Origin: SG8-4 sp964598225
GTDB taxonomy: Bacteria; Planctomycetota; Phycisphaerae; Sedimentisphaerales; Anaerobacaceae
Assembly: GCA_964598225.1 (NCBI GenBank)
Contig: CAZRBG010000128.1
Span: forward strand, 1-5,558
DNA: 5,558 nucleotides
Reading direction: 5' to 3'
Position numbers and translations under genes: made by a program. Below, in pieces: positions 1 through 4,647 of the stretch; the first letter of the stretch is position 1; each line of letters begins with the position of its first letter. Under the pieces are notes generated by a model. It made no database searches, was not told the origin of the DNA, and saw nothing but the letters and a program-made list of their open reading frames with translations.

Positions 1-17
1 AACCCTTCCGCCAACGC

Positions 18-200
18 TCATCCACCAAGCCACTGTACGCTTGTTTTGGGACTAGCCATAAAATGTGCAATCGGCACCGGTGTAAGAAACTGCCCTATCT
101 TGGATCTTTCCCGCCTTTGGTGGTTCTTATTAATCTTGTGGCGGACTTGATCAAGGTGACCTGTAATCTCATTAGCCACTGTTCGGACTGTCTGCCTCAT
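18..200 (-). pseudogene. N-terminal stub of an Eco57I-like N-6 adenine DNA methyltransferase (truncated)
   Basis: The 60 codons start at an ATG placed directly after an in-frame TAG (203-201), so the N-terminus is fixed. Residues 29-50 carry the block RRERSKIGQFLTPVPIAHFM, which closely resembles the N-terminal G-Q-F-x-T-P-x-x-(I/V)-A-x-F-M-A-S motif of Eco57I-type and other N-6 adenine methylases of restriction-modification or phage-defence systems. Those proteins have several hundred residues and carry an NPPY catalytic motif, and neither is present here. Family members usually continue with Leu-Phe after FMAS; this one reads PKTSVQWLGG and then TGA. The similarity stops near position 50, so the gene is broken by a deletion or frameshift, or joined to other DNA. 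The next frame stays open to the window edge but shows no recognisable methylase sequence. I recognised the family from the motif alone; whether the gene resumes outside the window cannot be seen. Confidence 0.6.
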
Positions 201-422
201 CTATCTGCTCAATTCTGCTCTGAACTATCTCTGCAATAGCTACCTTTGATGAAAATGTCGGTCGCACATACATATGGGAGTGTAAATGAGTAAGGAGATG
301 ATGTCAAATCGAAATCTACGGCGAGAGTGGTAATCCTGAGGCCTCAAGCTATCACAAATGCGCAGTCAAGTGTGTCATAACCCTGGCTGTAGGGACGTCT
401 TAGGCAAAGCTGTCGGCTCAGG
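201..422. other. Non-coding spacer with a 10-bp palindrome
   Basis: This stretch separates the start of the methylase stub from the stop codon of the oxidoreductase, both on the minus strand. I see no convincing gene. A 15-codon reading frame at 286 on the plus strand (MSKEMMSNRNLRREW) has no family resemblance. TGAGGCCTCA at 337-346 is a perfect 10-bp palindrome of unknown role. CCCT/AGGG (381-384 and 391-394) could form only a 4-bp stem, too weak to call a terminator for the oxidoreductase. No promoter stands out for the methylase stub. Confidence 0.5.
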
Positions 423-1781
423 TCAGATTTCCTTTGTTATTCCCGGCTGGGGAGGGGCGTAGATGCCGTCGGGGCCGGCTTGGATTGGGGCGGGCGTGTC
501 GTACGTCATGCCGTCGATGTCCTTGACGAACTGGAAGTCGGAATTTAGAGTTTGGTCCCGGGTGATATATTGGCCCGTGTGGGTGGCCGCTCGTCCCATC
601 AATGCGGCTACTTCGGCCTCGCCCGCTCTTCTGGCTTCGTTGTGCGGTGTGTCCTGCCGGATCGCGTCGAGCAGCAATTGCCACTCGACACGGTAGGGAT
701 TAGGGTCCCTGCCCGGGTACTGCCACACCATCTCCTCCCGGACCATGTTGTGGCTTTTGTAGATTTTGGGCCTGGGAGCGCCGAGGCTCGCCATGATTAC
801 CGCCGAGCCTTTGGAGCCGTGCGCGTAGTCGGAGTAGGTCTCCCAGCAGCCCGTCATGTGCCGCGAGAAGGCCAGCAGTTTCGTGCCGTCGGCGAAAGTG
901 TATTCGACCGTGTAGTGGTCGAACTGGCTGCCCGCTTTTTCGAAGCAGCGGCCGCCGAAGCCCTGTGCCTTGACCGGCCAGGCGCCTTTGGTCCAGCAGG
1001 CGACGTCGATGTTGTGGCAGTGCCAGTCGATGAAGAACCCGGACGAGACCCAGGTAAAGCTGTTCGGATGCTGGAGTTGGAACTTCAGTTCATTGGCGCC
1101 GGCCGGGAAAGGCGGACAAACGACCGGCCCGTGCACGCGGTAGATTCGCAACGTGTGGACGTCGCCGATGACGCCGTCGTGAATGCGTTTGATTGTCTCC
1201 TGTCGGGCCTCGGAATGGCGCCACATGAAGCCTACGCCGACTTTCAGACCCTTGCGCTCCGATTCTTCGGCGACCTTAAGCCACCGGCGAACGGCAGGCC
1301 CGTCTGTCGCGAAAGACTTCTCGGCAAACACATTAACGCCCTTCTTGACGGCGTACTCGAAATGCAACGGCCGAAATGCCGCGTGGGTAGTCAGCAGCAC
1401 CACGTCTCCGGGAGAGAGACAATCAATCGCTTTCTTATACGCATCGAAGCCGATGAATTGCCGCTCCGGAGGCACGTCGATCTTATCTGCAAAGCCCTTC
1501 GTCAGATTCTTGAGGCTGCTTTTGAGCCTGTGCTCGAAAAGATCGGCCATAGCATAAAGCTTCACAGGCCCGCCCTTTGCCGAGAGCGCATCGGCAACTG
1601 CACCGGTCCCCCTGCCGCCGCAACCCACAAGTGCCAGTCTGATAGTAGAGTCCCCCGCGGCATAACTCCGTGCCCCGATCAGCCCGGCCAAAGCCGAGGC
1701 CGTTACAAATCGCCCCGATGATTTCAGGAACTGACGACGCGATTTTGAATTCGATCCGGCATTAGTCTCTGATCCGTTCAT
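423..1781 (-). CDS. Tat-exported Gfo/Idh/MocA family NAD(P)-dependent oxidoreductase
   Basis: This 452-aa protein probably oxidises or reduces a sugar, sugar acid or polyol; the substrate cannot be read from the sequence. Residues 14-20 (SRRQFLK) followed by a mild hydrophobic stretch to about residue 42 form a twin-arginine signal, so the folded, cofactor-loaded enzyme is probably exported. The Rossmann domain begins at IRLALVGCGGRGTG (47-60), with the glycine-rich nucleotide loop at 53-60. Family landmarks follow: the EKP-loop equivalent E154-K155-S156, GVGFMWRH (173-180), and D252-x3-H256-N257-x-D259 near the active site. K155 and H256 are the likely catalytic or substrate-contacting residues. 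S156 replaces the usual proline. The length is normal for the exported planctomycete-style members. The start is supported by AAGGAGAG 8 bases upstream. The gene is transcribed away from the sigma factor and appears monocistronic. The long open frames on its opposite strand are GC-driven shadows. Confidence 0.93.
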   Translation of the reverse strand: MNGSETNAGSNSKSRRQFLKSSGRFVTASALAGLIGARSYAAGDSTIRLALVGCGGRGTGAVADALSAKGGPVKLYAMADLFEHRLKSSLKNLTKGFADKIDVPPERQFIGFDAYKKAIDCLSPGDVVLLTTHAAFRPLHFEYAVKKGVNVFAEKSFATDGPAVRRWLKVAEESERKGLKVGVGFMWRHSEARQETIKRIHDGVIGDVHTLRIYRVHGPVVCPPFPAGANELKFQLQHPNSFTWVSSGFFIDWHCHNIDVACWTKGAWPVKAQGFGGRCFEKAGSQFDHYTVEYTFADGTKLLAFSRHMTGCWETYSDYAHGSKGSAVIMASLGAPRPKIYKSHNMVREEMVWQYPGRDPNPYRVEWQLLLDAIRQDTPHNEARRAGEAEVAALMGRAATHTGQYITRDQTLNSDFQFVKDIDGMTYDTPAPIQAGPDGIYAPPQPGITKEI

Positions 1782-1787
1782 GGCAAG

Positions 1788-1795
1788 CTCTCCTT
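1788..1795 (-). promoter_or_regulatory. Ribosome binding site of the oxidoreductase gene
   Basis: On the minus strand AAGGAGAG lies 8 bases before the ATG at 1781 (counted from GGAG). It is the strongest ribosome binding site on the minus strand and fixes the start that includes the twin-arginine signal. Confidence 0.8.
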
Positions 1796-1832
1796 GAATT
1801 CAATCCTTTCTTCTTTGCTCGAACATCGAACT

Positions 1833-1860
1833 AAAATACCACAATCTCCGGCGATTTCAA
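1833..1860 (-). promoter_or_regulatory. Candidate promoter of the oxidoreductase gene
   Basis: On the minus strand TTGAAA (1860-1855, 5/6 to the sigma-70 -35 box) is followed after 16 bases by TATTTT (1838-1833, 4/6 to the -10 box). Transcription would start near 1826, giving a leader of about 45 bases that contains the ribosome binding site. The -10 match is modest, and promoter usage in this lineage is less well known, so this is only a candidate. Confidence 0.35.
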
Positions 1861-1966
1861 GGATTTATGCCCGTGCAACTCATAGGCAAGCCTGCTCCGT
1901 GAGGGCGACTATCGAAAAAAAGCTTCAAAAAATTCCGAAAAGAACCGTCTACATTTCGCTCTGTTA

Positions 1967-2087
1967 TACGCCTTTATTATTGATTCCGCGGAAAAACCCC
2001 TTGTGACATGCACTGGCGCTATCAAAAACGAGGGTGTTTTGCCGGTTTTCATGGGTTTATCAGCGGAATCTATTATTTAGAGGCGTA
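1967..2087. mobile_element. MITE-like inverted-repeat element of about 120 bp
   Basis: The left arm (1967-1999) and the right arm (2053-2087) are imperfect reverse complements. The outer block TACGCCT / AGGCGTA matches 7/7 (1967-1973 with 2081-2087). The inner block GATTCCGC / GCGGAATC matches 8/8 (1982-1989 with 2063-2070). The next inward block GGAAAAACCC / GGGTTTATCA matches 8/10. The AT-rich linkers between the first two blocks differ by two bases in length. The middle of 53 bp (2000-2052) is not repeated and has no gene. Both ends are TA, as expected for a small non-autonomous element that duplicates a TA target, like Tc1/mariner/IS630-type elements. The left arm also holds the perfect palindrome TTCCGCGGAA (1984-1993). 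It could instead be a large RNA or DNA hairpin, or a regulatory site for the two divergent genes. Confidence 0.45.
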
Positions 2088-2094
2088 GCGCGCT

Positions 2095-2124
2095 TTGTCA
2101 GTACAGGAAGTTGGCTTTTATAAT
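2095..2124 (+). promoter_or_regulatory. Near-consensus sigma-70-type promoter of the sigma factor gene
   Basis: TTGTCA (2095-2100, 5/6) and a perfect TATAAT (2119-2124) are separated by 18 bases, directly outside the right end of the inverted-repeat element. Transcription should start near 2131, only about 8 bases before the ATG at 2139. That would leave the weak Shine-Dalgarno AGGGA (2125-2129) outside the message, so the transcript would be nearly leaderless or another promoter is used. The match suggests housekeeping rather than purely autoregulated transcription. Confidence 0.55.
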
Positions 2125-2138
2125 AGGGAATTATTACC

Positions 2139-2726
2139 ATGTCTTGGCGGGATTCGCAACGGCCGGACGAAGAGGCCGCCGAGTTGATGCAAAAGGCGGC
2201 TGGTGGGGATTATGAGGCGTTCGCGCGCCTGTACATAAGCTTTGTTCCCGAACTGAGGCGTTTCTTCGGAGAACATGGGTTTGGTCCGGAGTTATGCGAG
2301 GAGCTGGTGCAGAGAATCTTCGTTTCTCTCTGGGAAAATCGCGCACATTTACCGACGAAATCGCCTTTCAAGGCGTATCTTTTCGGGATGGCTAAAAATA
2401 CGCTCCACAGTGAGATGAGAAGACGTCGCCAAATCTCGGATAAAAGTCAGGAGAACAATCCAGTATCTACCGGCAAACCTCACAATGCCCTTTCTCAGCC
2501 GGAAGCCCGGTTACATTCCGAAGAATTGCGAGAAGCTATCAAAAAAGCCCTGGACAAGCTCACCGAAGAGCAACGCCAGGCCCTGGAAACAATCAACACA
2601 ACCGATATCAGCTTTTGCTGGTCATCGGAAAAATCAAAATGCTCACACGAAGCTCACAAGGGCCGGCTAAAACGCGCACGCAAGAAACTCAGGAAACTAT
2701 TGGCTCACATTTTCCCAGATGAGTAA
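2139..2726 (+). CDS. ECF-type sigma-70 family RNA polymerase sigma factor
   Basis: This 195-aa protein has the two-domain layout of ECF sigma factors and should direct RNA polymerase to a special promoter set. Region 2 spans about residues 14-98: ELMQKAAGGDYEAFARLY, the core-binding segment ELCEELVQRIFVSLWEN (51-67, compare the D-L-x-Q-E-x-F-x-x-x-W pattern), and the -10 recognition segment KAYLFGMAKNTLHSEMRRRR (78-97). A linker (99-125) precedes region 4 (128-187), which ends in the typical GRLKRARKKLRKLL. The first helix of the region 4 helix-turn-helix (157-168, SFCWSSEKSKCS from residue 158) lacks the usual hydrophobic and alanine core, although the length aligns without gaps; see findings. 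The start is the only ATG after the in-frame TAG at 2124-2126. No anti-sigma gene follows within 480 bp, so its control is unclear. Confidence 0.88.
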   Translation: MSWRDSQRPDEEAAELMQKAAGGDYEAFARLYISFVPELRRFFGEHGFGPELCEELVQRIFVSLWENRAHLPTKSPFKAYLFGMAKNTLHSEMRRRRQISDKSQENNPVSTGKPHNALSQPEARLHSEELREAIKKALDKLTEEQRQALETINTTDISFCWSSEKSKCSHEAHKGRLKRARKKLRKLLAHIFPDE

Positions 2727-2740
2727 ACTTCCGATAAAAT

Positions 2741-2761
2741 ACGAGCTTTTGTTGCCAAGAG
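2741..2761 (+). repeat. Direct repeat, copy 1
   Basis: ACG followed by AGCTTTTGTTGCCAAGAG. It matches the second copy at 3108-3128 base for base except for two single-base indels (an extra T inside GTTGCC here, and a T after ACG in the other copy). It lies 14 bases after the sigma factor stop codon. No third copy was seen in the window. Confidence 0.7.
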
Positions 2762-3066
2762 AGAGTATCGGTCGTTAAAATCGATACAGGCCGCAAAATC
2801 CGCAAACGAAAAAAACGATTGTGATGGATTTTTTTGTAAAAATTTCAAAAAAGCGCGCCCCTTTTCGGCCACTTGTGTTACTTATATATAGATGGACGTA
2901 GTTTTTTGAGTAGCGCCGTTTGACGAATACATCTTTGGCAGAGCCGGCAGGGAAAACAACACACGGCGAGGAACAACGCTTAGGATAAGCAAGTGGAAAG
3001 TGTGCGCATACTTTGAGTGATAGTGTAAGAAGATTTAATTTACAGCGAGTCGGTCGCCCGTCTGCG

Positions 3067-3092
3067 AAAGGAGGTGATTGCGTATGGGGTAA
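3067..3092 (+). promoter_or_regulatory. Full-length Shine-Dalgarno followed by a Met-Gly-stop minimal frame
   Basis: AAAGGAGGTGAT (3067-3078) is complementary to the whole standard 3' end of bacterial 16S rRNA (ATCACCTCCTTT). Nine bases after GGAGG comes ATG GGG TAA (3084-3092), a start, one codon and a stop at ideal spacing. The real gene starts 117 bases further on and has its own ribosome binding site, with the shared 10-mer GCGAAAGGAG at 3064-3073 and 3193-3202. It may be a regulatory start-stop leader, the remnant of a lost gene start, or the result of a local duplication. Confidence 0.5.
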
Positions 3093-3107
3093 AGTAGTCT
3101 GGCCGGC

Positions 3108-3128
3108 ACGTAGCTTTTGTGCCAAGAG
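3108..3128 (+). repeat. Direct repeat, copy 2
   Basis: ACGT followed by AGCTTTTGTGCCAAGAG, the partner of 2741-2761. The two copies are 367 bases apart, start to start. This copy overlaps a GGCAC/GTGCC hairpin (3105-3109 with 3119-3123) that copy 1 cannot form, because the sequence before it differs. Confidence 0.7.
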
Positions 3129-3195
3129 GCGTTGAGAAATAGCAATTTTGGGTAATTGTAGCCTTGACTAACACCATAATCAGGGGGGAGTAGCG

Positions 3196-3202
3196 AAAGG
3201 AG
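3196..3202 (+). promoter_or_regulatory. Ribosome binding site of the 289-aa secreted protein gene
   Basis: AAAGGAG ends 6 bases before the ATG at 3209. A G-run (GGGGGGAG, 3183-3190) just upstream is a second purine-rich patch. Together with the signal peptide that begins at this ATG, it supports the chosen start. Confidence 0.75.
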
Positions 3203-3208
3203 TTATAA

Positions 3209-4078
3209 ATGAAGAAGTTAATGGAGAATTACAGATTGATTGTGATTGCCATGGCTATGTTTCTTTTTTTCCCGACCCATTCAGTGTATCCTTACGAATG
3301 GGAATTTTACACGTATTCCGAGAGTGACCAAACCGGTGACTTGTATTACGGATGGGATGGGCATGTATACAAGGAAATCGATATCACTGAGCACGAGTGT
3401 TCCCGTAACTTTGACGAGGAAAACGGTTCAGGCTTTGAAATGGACGGCAGTTGGACCATATATGTTGAGGCTGAGGTAGGAAGTTCATTCGAAAGATATA
3501 GCAACACTATCTCTCTTACTGGTAAGGCCTACAACACAGCCGAAGAGGATTGGGAGTGGTCCGGTCCCGCAGGCACTGCGCCTGGTGCCCAAGTTGAGTA
3601 TTATTTGTCCGCAAGCGGAAGCCAAATTACACAGGGCAATATTTACCTAACCACAGGAACGCCCACACTTGAATCAAGCGGTCTTGCAGAAGGATCTGCC
3701 TACTCCTGGGTCCATGATTCTCAAAACTCGGAGTGGATGTATGTGGACGCTGAAGTCAGCGGAAATGTCACAAATTTGGTCAATTCTGCCGATCGGTACT
3801 GGGATAACTCACACTCAGTTGCTGAACCTGGTGGCAGAGAAGACTCCGATGAAGACGACTTTATCGCCGAGTATTTATCCTGGGAATTCGGCTCTGGATT
3901 TTATGACACGTATTACGTACAGTCGGGAATAGGACTTTTTACGGCAACCGGACAAGTGCATGGTCAGGTTGACGCAGATGTTTACTGCGAAGTTAAGTCG
4001 GATCAATCAGGATCTGCACTTAGCTATGGTACATCAGAGATAACCGGGCACTGCTCTTTCACCATGACTTCGAATTGA
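3209..4078 (+). CDS. Secreted acidic beta-rich protein of unknown function
   Basis: I do not recognise this 289-aa protein. Residues 1-29 form a typical Sec signal peptide: MKK plus R9, a hydrophobic core IVIAMAMFLFF (11-21), and probable cleavage near 25-29. The mature part is rich in Tyr, Trp, Ser, Gly, Asp and Glu and poor in Lys and Arg, with alternating patterns typical of beta-sandwich extracellular proteins. An internal repeat is visible: SWTIYVEAEVGSS (81-93) and SEWMYVDAEVSGN (174-186), about 93 residues apart, with a weaker third echo at VDADVYCEVKS (254-264). An acidic run EDSDEDD lies at 211-217. There are three cysteines (64, 260, 282), the last two possibly forming a disulfide. 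There is no membrane anchor, PEP-CTERM tail or catalytic motif. It lies on the strand of the sigma factor, 482 bp away, so regulation by it is possible but unshown. Surface or matrix protein is a guess. Confidence 0.8.
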   Translation: MKKLMENYRLIVIAMAMFLFFPTHSVYPYEWEFYTYSESDQTGDLYYGWDGHVYKEIDITEHECSRNFDEENGSGFEMDGSWTIYVEAEVGSSFERYSNTISLTGKAYNTAEEDWEWSGPAGTAPGAQVEYYLSASGSQITQGNIYLTTGTPTLESSGLAEGSAYSWVHDSQNSEWMYVDAEVSGNVTNLVNSADRYWDNSHSVAEPGGREDSDEDDFIAEYLSWEFGSGFYDTYYVQSGIGLFTATGQVHGQVDADVYCEVKSDQSGSALSYGTSEITGHCSFTMTSN

Positions 4079-4317
4079 TAAGTTATTGTAAGAAGCGCGG
4101 TTAGGTCGATTGAGAAAGCATTGTTAAGAATCCAAGATACTATGATTAGAGCCGACTTACGTTATCTGATTGGGCACAGTGCCGGGAAGTCTCTTAGCCG
4201 ATCGTGTCAAAGGATTTCCCGGCACATCCATAGCGCGATTAAATAAAGCTATATTCGGCCCAACAGTAGCAACGGTTAGTCTACTGGATTGATTAAAGAA
4301 CAGAAGGAAGCAGGCTT
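4079..4317 (+). other. Intergenic spacer with a strong hairpin
   Basis: These 239 bases separate the first secreted-protein gene from the two-gene unit. Apart from the hairpin at 4179-4225 I see no gene. TATATT at 4250-4255 resembles a -10 box (5/6) and could drive the gene at 4318, but no -35 box lies at a suitable distance. A ribosome binding site AAGGA lies at 4304-4308, 9 bases before the ATG. Confidence 0.5.
4179..4225 (+). terminator. Strong stem-loop between two secreted-protein genes (terminator-like, no T-run)
   Basis: GTGCCGGGAA (4179-4188) pairs perfectly with TTCCCGGCAC (4216-4225). The stem continues inward for four more pairs, two of them G-T, to 4192/4212, leaving a 19-base loop. 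It ends about 150 bases before the next gene. No T-run follows, so it is not a classical intrinsic terminator. It could be an mRNA-stabilising or processing structure, or a terminator needing other factors. A second GGCAC (4173-4177) sits one base before the stem and competes for GTGCC. Confidence 0.5.
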
Positions 4318-4635
4318 ATGAGGATCAGAAAAGGTTGTAATGTAAAAGATTTGCTATTGTCAAAAGCGATCCTTTTGGTTGCAGTTTCTTTAGTCTTGTG
4401 CCTGTGGAAAGGACCGGCCGACAGCACTGCTGCTGTCGACAAAACCACAAGAACTCAGACCAACGCCAAGGGGCAAAGGCAAGCCACATTCAAAAAGATA
4501 CTGTCCCGTGCTCCCTTGGGCAACTTCCAAACCTCTCTTGAAATGAAGGAGAATGTCGATTTTCTCCTCACACCAGCCCTGCTTGTACAAGAAGTCATGT
4601 CCGACGATATCGTAATAACTTATCCGTCAGAATAG
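4318..4635 (+). CDS. Small membrane-anchored or secreted protein, unknown function
   Basis: This 105-aa protein has a basic N-terminus (MRIRKGCNVK) and a hydrophobic stretch LLLSKAILLVAVSLVLCLW (12-30), which is either a Sec signal peptide with cleavage near ADSTA (34-38) or a single N-terminal membrane anchor. C28 is preceded by Leu, so it does not fit a lipobox. The remaining 70 or so residues are polar, then mixed: basic Thr/Gln/Lys-rich to about residue 60, followed by FKKILSRAPLGNF and a more acidic tail with EVMSDDIVITYPSE. I recognise no domain. The start is supported by AAGGA 9 bases upstream. It ends 12 bases before the next gene, so the two are probably co-transcribed and may work as a pair. 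Confidence 0.65.
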   Translation: MRIRKGCNVKDLLLSKAILLVAVSLVLCLWKGPADSTAAVDKTTRTQTNAKGQRQATFKKILSRAPLGNFQTSLEMKENVDFLLTPALLVQEVMSDDIVITYPSE

Positions 4636-4647
4636 AGTGTTAGAGAA

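Larger units (their letters stand above)
2727..3208 (+). other. Long intergenic region / possible 5' leader between the sigma factor and the secreted protein
   Basis: These 482 bases hold no convincing gene. In order they contain: one copy of a direct repeat (2741-2761); a GTATCG/CGATAC inverted repeat with an 11-base loop (2765-2770, 2782-2787) and no T-run after it; tandem CCGCAAA (2791-2797, 2800-2806); an A/T-rich block with an ATTTTT/AAAAAT stem (2828-2843); TATATATA-like DNA at 2883-2890; a small hairpin GCTTA-GGA-TAAGC (2978-2990); a full Shine-Dalgarno with a start-stop frame (3067-3092); a GGCAC/GTGCC hairpin (3105-3109, 3119-3123); and the second direct-repeat copy (3108-3128). CATAAT at 3175-3180 resembles a -10 box but has no matching -35 box. 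I found no clear promoter for the gene at 3209 and no terminator for the sigma factor. Confidence 0.5.

Noticed and set aside
1..60. Faint likeness of the minus strand (AAGCGTACAGTGGCTTGG) to the start of 23S rRNA
   Set aside because: Only a few words agree and the order and spacing differ from the rRNA 5' end, so it is chance.
552..1721. 389-codon open frame on the plus strand opposite the oxidoreductase
   Set aside because: It is fully antisense to a well-supported gene and is explained by GC-rich third positions. Its translation (rich in Arg, Val, Gly, Pro) shows no family motif and it has no ribosome binding site.
1794..2006. 70-codon plus-strand frame before the sigma factor
   Set aside because: It starts without a clear ribosome binding site, runs into the inverted-repeat element, and its basic, mixed sequence has no resemblance to a known family.
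2941..3000. Possible cyclic-di-GMP-type riboswitch (GGCAGGGAAAACAAC... with a downstream hairpin)
   Set aside because: Only a loose likeness to the conserved core; the paired helices and the A/G-rich tetraloop-receptor parts are not there.
2775..3125. 116-codon minus-strand frame in the intergenic region
   Set aside because: It has no ribosome binding site, no recognisable motif, a low-complexity F/K-rich end produced by the A/T block, and it covers the direct repeat and leader signals on the other strand.
4390..4590. 66-codon minus-strand frame
   Set aside because: It lies entirely inside the plus-strand gene at 4318-4635, which has a ribosome binding site and export signal, so it is a shadow.
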